A stretch of 64,000 bases of DNA from Elmis aenea. Lineage: Eukaryota; Arthropoda; Insecta; Coleoptera; Elmidae. Positions within the stretch are counted from its first letter, which is position 1. Each line of letters begins with the position of its first letter. The stretch covers positions 52,476,108 through 52,540,107 of the forward strand of contig OX393577.1 in assembly GCA_947652605.1 (NCBI GenBank), read 5' to 3'. Below, piece after piece: positions 58,220-64,000 of this stretch. A model generated the notes under the pieces. The model was not told the DNA's origin, searched no databases, and was given only the letters and a program-made list of their open reading frames with translations. The position numbers and the translations under genes are program-made.

Positions 58220-60644
58220 ATTGGCCAAGGATTCTTTTCGGATAACAGACTAAACCGGATAACTCAATTTAATTCGCATTATCAAAGAAATTTACAATAT
58301 TACACAGTAATTAGGTTTAAAAACACTTAGTCTCACTAATTAGCATTCACATTATATTAAAAAGTTTCGACGAAACAAAATTTTGCCAAGTTTTGTTCTT
58401 TACAATTTCAAGTAAATGATAAAAGTTTGGATATTTTTAATTAACAAAGTAACGAATATTAAAACAGAACTTAACAGAATTATCTTGTTTAAGATTCCAT
58501 TATTGAAACTCGGTTTGAGTAATTTACAAAGCGAAAGGTCTTTAAGTTCTTTTCCTTCTCAGAGACATCGTAAATGTGGTGATAAATTGAGTTTTTATTA
58601 TCATTTTATGGGTTTCTAAATTTTTCCTGTTAATGGCTGTTTCCATCACCTTGGAACACCTGAAACAAATTATTTGGTTAAGGAATAGGTCGTACAAGAG
58701 ACATTAACTACACTTGCAACAACTAGAACATGTTCTATAATACAAAGTATACCAGTAGACGCAAACATGAAAGGTAGAAATTTTTCCTAATACATTTTAA
58801 GAACTTTAAACAAACATGTTTAATACGGTTGCCAATTAATTAAATCCCAAAAATTACAGAGGAATTAAAATAAATAAAACGATGCATTAAAATAAAGTTC
58901 ATTAAATTAATTAAAAGTTATTAAAAGATATATTTTGATCTAAACGCAACTTTTTAGAAAGGAAAATTGAATCAGGTTCTGTGACAGCCTGTACGATTTT
59001 TTCAAAAAGGTTTTTTTACTACCAATACATTTTAAATTAAAGTGTAGTGCGGTTTTAGCGTATTTAAATTTTAAAGTTGCCGTAGTTTTAAATACCTAAG
59101 CCACATAAGGCGACACGATAAAATCATTTATTATCATAACGATATGAGGAAAAAACTGACAATCAACAAACTTATCACTTGTTACAATTGTTTTTTTGTC
59201 TATTTTTCGAAAATGTTTTTTTGACATTAAAATAAGACTGTTAGAGTTTTAGTAGATAATATCAAATAATTATGAACGCTCAGCGTACTACTTCTTTTTT
59301 TCACTGACAGCCTTCATAAGGGCTTAAAAAATAGATTTACAACTAGAAATAACCTATCATTAATTTTGATGCATGCAACAAAAAGTCTGAGCTTATAATA
59401 ACCATTTATGTTTTTTTTTTTAAATGATGATCGAGTGGCCTTGGAAATTAACCATTTTGGCCATATCATAGTTACAATAATTGATTTTCAGTTAAAATGA
59501 AATGAGAGGGAAAAGACACGGTAACACATTTGTCGCCATGAGGTCCGTCATGGCTTTTTTTAAAAACCATTTATGTTAAAAAGATATTTCTAAGAATGTA
59601 GGAAGCAGCAGTGCTGCAACAACAAAGTGTTTTTTTTTTTAAATTACATTTGTAACGATCCCACAGTGGAAGTATACAGGGATGTTAGGTACCTACCTAT
59701 TGAAACATAACATCGCATCGTTTAGATTCAGACTAATAAAATTTACTACAGTGATATTCTGGCAAAACAAACTGCAATGTAATTCAATTATTTTACTAAT
59801 GAAAATTATTCTGACCTTCTATATGTTAAATTTAAAATTAGTTTGTTACAATAAATAATAATTTTACGTTCGAAAAATCAGTTACCGATCTAGAGTCCTA
59901 AAAGTGCGGTTGCATATAGCTCCGCTACAAGTTAACACACCGTCAAATGTCGTTTTATTAGCAACAAAAATGACGTTGCTTAATTACTGACAGTTAGCCT
60001 AAAGTTAAATTTTCACGAAGTTTTGTACGATTAAACTCAACTAGTTTTATATTATGTAACGACTATTAAAATAACATATTTTTGTAATTGCGCGTCTATA
60101 CAATGTGCCCAGAGATCATTCCCACCTAGAATATCTCGTTTGTTTTTAAAAATAACCCAAAGGCTTTATGGTGTAATGGAGCACCCTATAAGTTTTTAAT
60201 TTTTGTTACAGATAAATTACTTATCTTTAAAAATTAAATTAGAGGCATCAAATTTAATAGGATGAAACTATAAGGCTTGGGAAATATCTCAAAGATCTGT
60301 TTTAAATGTCAAATACTATTTTTACCTCGTAAGTTATATTTTCTAAAACAAAATATGAAAATATATAAGGTGTTAAATTAAAAAAAAGAAGATTTATTCG
60401 TGTTTGAAGTTGAGTCATATGGACCGGGCACAGAAAGCAACCTGTATATTATTTTAAAACTTTTACTGCTACTAAAGTATAAAAGGAATTCGATTTGACA
60501 TTGATAAGTTGTTAAATACTTTTTAAATTTTGTTCTCGTCAATATTTTCAAAAAACCTGAACCCAAAAAACGATTGATTATAGTCATATAAAACCTTTTA
60601 GATAAAAAAAAAAATTAATTTTGCACCTAAAAAACGCAAAATAT
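58220..60644. other. upstream region of SPR, no gene recognised
   Basis: Contains only short frames. The immediate 5' UTR and promoter of SPR probably lie in the first few hundred bases, or further away if there is a non-coding first exon. No core promoter motif can be assigned. Confidence 0.4.
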
Positions 60645-60899
60645 ACAGGGTATTTTATTTAAAGGAACAAAGTTACGCATAGATGCGCAAAAACAAAACA
60701 CTTCGTATAGTTGATAATAAAAAAAGGTTATGTAGAAAATGACTAAAAAAAGTTTTTAACCGAAACTTTTTGTAAAGTTATCACAAGAGGAGATACTGAC
60801 TCGTTACGTTACTTTTTGTACACACTGTGCAAGGATTGACAGGTTTATTTTTCAAACGAAACAAAATATTCCAGATGGTAATGATTTTTGGAACACCCT
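60645..60899. mobile_element. short CAGGGTATTTTATTTAAAG element remnant
   Basis: TA-CAGGGTATTTTATTTAAAGG begins here, with AACAAAGTTACG following as in the 46615 and 52757 copies (AACAAAGTTGG). GGAACACCCTA-TA at about 60890 is a plausible inverted right end. Degraded and non-coding. Confidence 0.5.
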
Positions 60900-61258
60900 A
60901 TATAAATGAATATTAAACATTTTAAAACATCTGAGACACGCTCTACAAAAAATAATAGAAGTACAATTTAAATCTAATTTTTACGAATTCTTCTCAGATA
61001 TGTGTATGGGGGTTTTATGTAATTTTATTTATTTTTAGAAATGCTTGATATTTTGGGCATGGTTTGAGATATCAATCCCTTTCCCATTTTCATATAATTT
61101 TTTTCTATTTGAATATAATTTTGTAGGTGATAATATAGGTTTCTTAAGTAAATAGTAGAGAGCTTTTTATTAGGTTTAATATTAACACTTTCGCTGCCGA
61201 AGCCATTCGATGCGTCCGATAACGCAAATTATTTAGTTAGAATGCTGCGGGCAATAGT
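60900..61258. other. non-coding stretch
   Basis: AT-rich, no gene. Directly left of the hAT element a GC-richer AGCCATTCGATGCGTCCGAT block continues on the other side of the insertion (GACGCAAGTTGGAGTCGGCA). This host sequence was split by the transposon. Confidence 0.4.
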
Positions 61259-62003
61259 CAGTGATGTGTCGTAATTTACGCCGTAAATTACCACATTAAT
61301 TACCGTAATTTATCCGTAATTTACCATTTTAAATTACCATAAATTACCAAATTGTTATTGCATTTAAATTTAATTCAAGATTTTTTACAAAAAATAAAGA
61401 AAATGGTTCTTAAACCAGTTCATTTTGCTGCAAATTTACTTGGCCCTAAATATATGGGTACAAACTTAAATAATGATGAATATGTTGATGCACTTACTTA
61501 TATTAACAAGCTATCGTTACATTTAATTAGGGGAAGTCATATTGGTCAAGTAATGGCTGAGGTGGATTTGTACAAAGCAAAGGAAGAACATTTTGCAAAG
61601 GATTTTTTATAGGCCGCGTTCTATTTTGTGGTGGAAGTCGCTTTGCTCAACTACAAGTTTAGGCAAAGTAGCTACAGAAATACTGAATTGTCCTGCTACA
61701 ACGTGTGCCACTGAAAGACCTTTTTCTGCTTTTGGCAATATTCATAACAAAAAAAGAAACAAACTAACAAATGAAAGAGCCGCAAAATTATTATTTGTTC
61801 ATTATAATTTAAACCTAAGTGAACCCAAAACTTTATACCAACATGAGGAAGAACCTTGCACTTCTCAGGAATCAAATTTCTTAGCCTTAGAAGAGTTAAT
61901 ATCAGTAAGTGAATTGAAATGGTAATTAAAAATGGTAATAAAAAATGGTAAATTACCACCGTAATTTACCTAAATTTTAAATTACGGTAATTTTACATCA
62001 CTG
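61259..62003. mobile_element. internally deleted hAT element with perfect 8-bp target duplication
   Basis: Ends CAGTGATGTGTCGTAATTTA and ACGGTAATTTTACATCACTG are inverted. The 8-mer GCAATAGT is repeated exactly at 61251-61258 and 62004-62011. Subterminal regions are full of GTAATTTAC / GTAAATTAC repeats in both orientations, likely transposase-binding sites. It retains only the 3' third of a transposase gene. Confidence 0.92.
61352..61925 (+). pseudogene. hAT transposase C-terminal part, frame-broken
   Basis: Two overlapping frames. The first (61352-61612) contains KPVHFAANLLGPKYMGTNLN, the C-terminal edge of the hAT catalytic domain. The second (to 61925) contains SILWWKSL and LNCPATTCATERPFSAFGNI followed by HNKKRNKLTNERAAKLLFVH, the dimerisation region. 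The frames are offset by one base near 61605, so the product is broken. N-terminal zinc-finger and most catalytic residues are absent. Confidence 0.88.
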
Positions 62004-62011
62004 GCAATAGT

Positions 62012-63288
62012 GCATGACGCAAGTTGGAGTCGGCAACGACAGTGTTAAGTGGCGGTCATAAACAATACGTAATACAGAGATTTATAAAAAACAAGTCGCA
62101 GGGAAAAGCTTTTATCAAATAAATCCTTTAAATAAGAACATAAAAGCTATCCAAAATGTGGTACAATATTACACCTTAGGCGAGTTCCCGAAACGAAGCG
62201 AAATTTTCTTAGAATTTCTTTTCAATTAACGTGAAAAGTTTTATCTTATCCGGAGTTATTTATATCTTCTTATTACGACAGATAAGTTACAAATTCTTCC
62301 GACGCGTTTTTTTACTGCTACAAATATAAAAATCGATATCACATCACCCCAACGACGGCTCTCCTAACTGACTCGTAACATCATCCAGAACAACTTGTAA
62401 TTATGCTGCCGTGAAAGGAGCAAGGCCGAATCGGTGTCAGGATCCTGCCTGCATAATAAGGATCTCATACCGGATAATAAAAATGTGACAAAAGGACAAT
62501 ATTGAAAAGTATCAAGGGGGCTCTGACGCGTGTCATCCCTTAACAAGAAGTAAATGAAATGAATGCTCACGTTATTGAGACAGGTGTTGACGGAAAATAG
62601 GGTTCAATAAAAAAAAACGCTAAAGAATATTACGCGCAAATTTTGAATAAACTACCACATAACGAGTTATTGGATTTTTCATACTTCACGTTTCGTCTTT
62701 AATTTATCAGCTGGCAATATGAGAAAACGCGCACATGCATACCAATTATCGTAAATAATCGCATTTTTGTTAATCGAGGACGCTAATTGCATGTAAAAGA
62801 GTGGAAAGTACTTTTTATTGCTTGCATTCCTTGCTAAATGTTTTAACTACATGGTGGGCTTTAAAATTTTGTACGAAATATGCTCGTGACGATTAAATTG
62901 TGGAGCGTACGCGTGCTGAGCGGAAATTACCTATTTTAATTTAAAACGGAAAGAGGGAAACGAGGTTTTATTATTAATATGTTATCGCGATTCTGTTTTG
63001 TCAACCAAAATTTTGTCGTAAGTTTAACTTCTGTGTTGTGTAGCTTTACTAACAAAATGAATAAAATTGGTAAAACTTCTTTTACATCCGTTATGCAAAA
63101 TGTTAATTTTTCGATTTTAATTTCAGTTTTGAACAGTCACTAGCAATAAACGCTGCACTTTTTTACACTAGTGACACAATAACGTAACTTTTCGTGTAAT
63201 GTGAACAAAATAAATACAAAGCACATTGTTATTTTTCGTGCATATTAACGAACTTTTTAAATTTAGCTTTTAAAACATTTTCTGTATA
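62012..63288. other. non-coding stretch far upstream of SPR
   Basis: No gene is recognised. The 62340-62560 patch (CCCCAACGACGGCTCTCC, GGAGCAAGGCCGAATCGGTG) is less AT-rich and non-repetitive. It could be a conserved element or a 5' non-coding exon of SPR, but no coding signal is present. Confidence 0.35.
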
Positions 63289-64000
63289 AAGGGTGGACCA
63301 AATTCGAAGGTTTTACAGGGAATCTAGCGAAAATATGATATCGGTCTCGCGAGGTATTTTTTGAGATAAACACGCCTGTATTAATAGATTTCTTATATCA
63401 CTTTCCTATTTGGCACTACACAGGCGCAAAATGAAATTTCATCGTTTTTAAATTTTTTTGTAACTTCCTTATTATTAAAAATAGAACTAAAGGTTATAGG
63501 TTTAAGGTAGTAGATATTTTGGAAGCTGGTAGTTTGGACCATTTTGAGTACAAAAGTCGATATAAACATAGGTCCAATTCTCAATGGTTAGGAAGATACA
63601 GTTGTTTGAATGTTAAAAAGCCTCACAAAAGGTTGATTTATTGCATTTATTGATTATTTAAATGATAACACACGAATAATTAGCAATAGTGTAAAGTTGA
63701 TGTTCAAAAATCCCACTACCAACTTCAATGCACTCTCGAACTTACTTCACAAAACTGCGTGTAGCTGCACATTCTGGCCGTCAGGTGACACGTTATCTAA
63801 TTCTAACATTACCAGAAACATGGATCGGTCTCTATATGGTCAAGTTTATTGATCACCTAAGTCCCCAGATCTTATTCCATTAGATTTTTGTCTGTGGGGA
63901 AGGATTAAAAGCGACGTTTATCAAGAAATGGTAAACAGCTGGATCTTCCTAACCATTGAGAATTAGATACATATTTATATGCGTGTCCGGAACATTCTCC
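63289..64000. mobile_element. foldback/Tc1-like element, truncated by the window edge
   Basis: The left end AAAGGGTGGACCAAATTCG is a variant of the CAGGGTGGTCCAAATTCG terminus at 45363, preceded by TA. CCAATTCTCAATGGTTAGGA (63572) is mirrored by TCCTAACCATTGAGAATTA (about 63945), the beginning of the right arm, which runs out of the window. A transposase remnant lies between the arms. Confidence 0.65.
63770..63930 (+). pseudogene. Tc1/mariner-like transposase C-terminal remnant
   Basis: Reads HSGRQVTRYLILTLPETWIG and, after a frameshift near 63860, KSPDLIPLDFCLWGRIKSDV. The pattern RQV-x-YL...WIG...SPDL-x-PLDF-x-LWG is typical of the region of the last catalytic residue in Tc1/mariner-type (DDE_3-like) transposases of insects. 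Only this C-terminal part is seen, lying between inverted arms. It is broken by the frameshift and lacks earlier catalytic motifs. Confidence 0.7.

Noticed and set aside
1..64000. tRNA genes
   Set aside because: GTTCGAAT-like strings occur (for example near 13140 and 13320) but none is accompanied by a cloverleaf with box A; they belong to inverted-repeat elements.

Overview
The window is AT-rich, intron-containing and repeat-dense, and it carries a sex-peptide/myoinhibitory-peptide receptor gene (SPR), so it comes from an insect or close arthropod. The density of DNA transposons and of satellite DNA would suit a beetle, but that is an inference and I cannot name the species.

Left part (1-7.2 kb): no gene. 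It holds two short hAT-type MITEs with 8-bp target duplications, a 1.24-kb foldback element and transposon fragments. Gene cluster (8.0-17.2 kb): a single-exon poly-C2H2 zinc-finger gene of 34 fingers on the minus strand faces PSMG3 (proteasome assembly chaperone 3) on the plus strand. GPN2 (GPN-loop GTPase) follows PSMG3 after only 8 nt, which looks like a dicistronic arrangement. SEM1/DSS1 (26S proteasome subunit, three small exons) lies tail-to-tail with GPN2. Two transposon insertions have widened the zinc-finger/PSMG3 intergenic region.

Right part (23.8-58.2 kb): the three coding exons of SPR, minus strand, spread over about 34.4 kb (58219 to 23829). Together they encode a 414-residue seven-transmembrane receptor with phase-0 introns. 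The 7.3-kb second intron holds a 5S rRNA gene with a Pol III terminator, a broken second 5S copy and several foldback elements. The 25.9-kb first intron holds an 8.8-kb satellite array of about 48 monomers of 183 bp with traces of higher-order structure, a mariner pseudogene, more foldbacks and a three-level nest of transposons. The region upstream of SPR (58.2-64 kb) holds a hAT remnant with its target duplication and, at the edge, an element with a Tc1/mariner-like transposase remnant.

The dominant theme outside the genes is a set of large palindromic (foldback) elements that share little but a TA-flanked CAGGGTG terminus. At least two of them retain pieces that read like a Tc1/mariner-type (IS630 superfamily) transposase. 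The items most worth following up are the 8-nt PSMG3-GPN2 junction, the higher-order satellite inside a receptor intron, the foldback families, and the zinc-finger array that is eroding at both ends.
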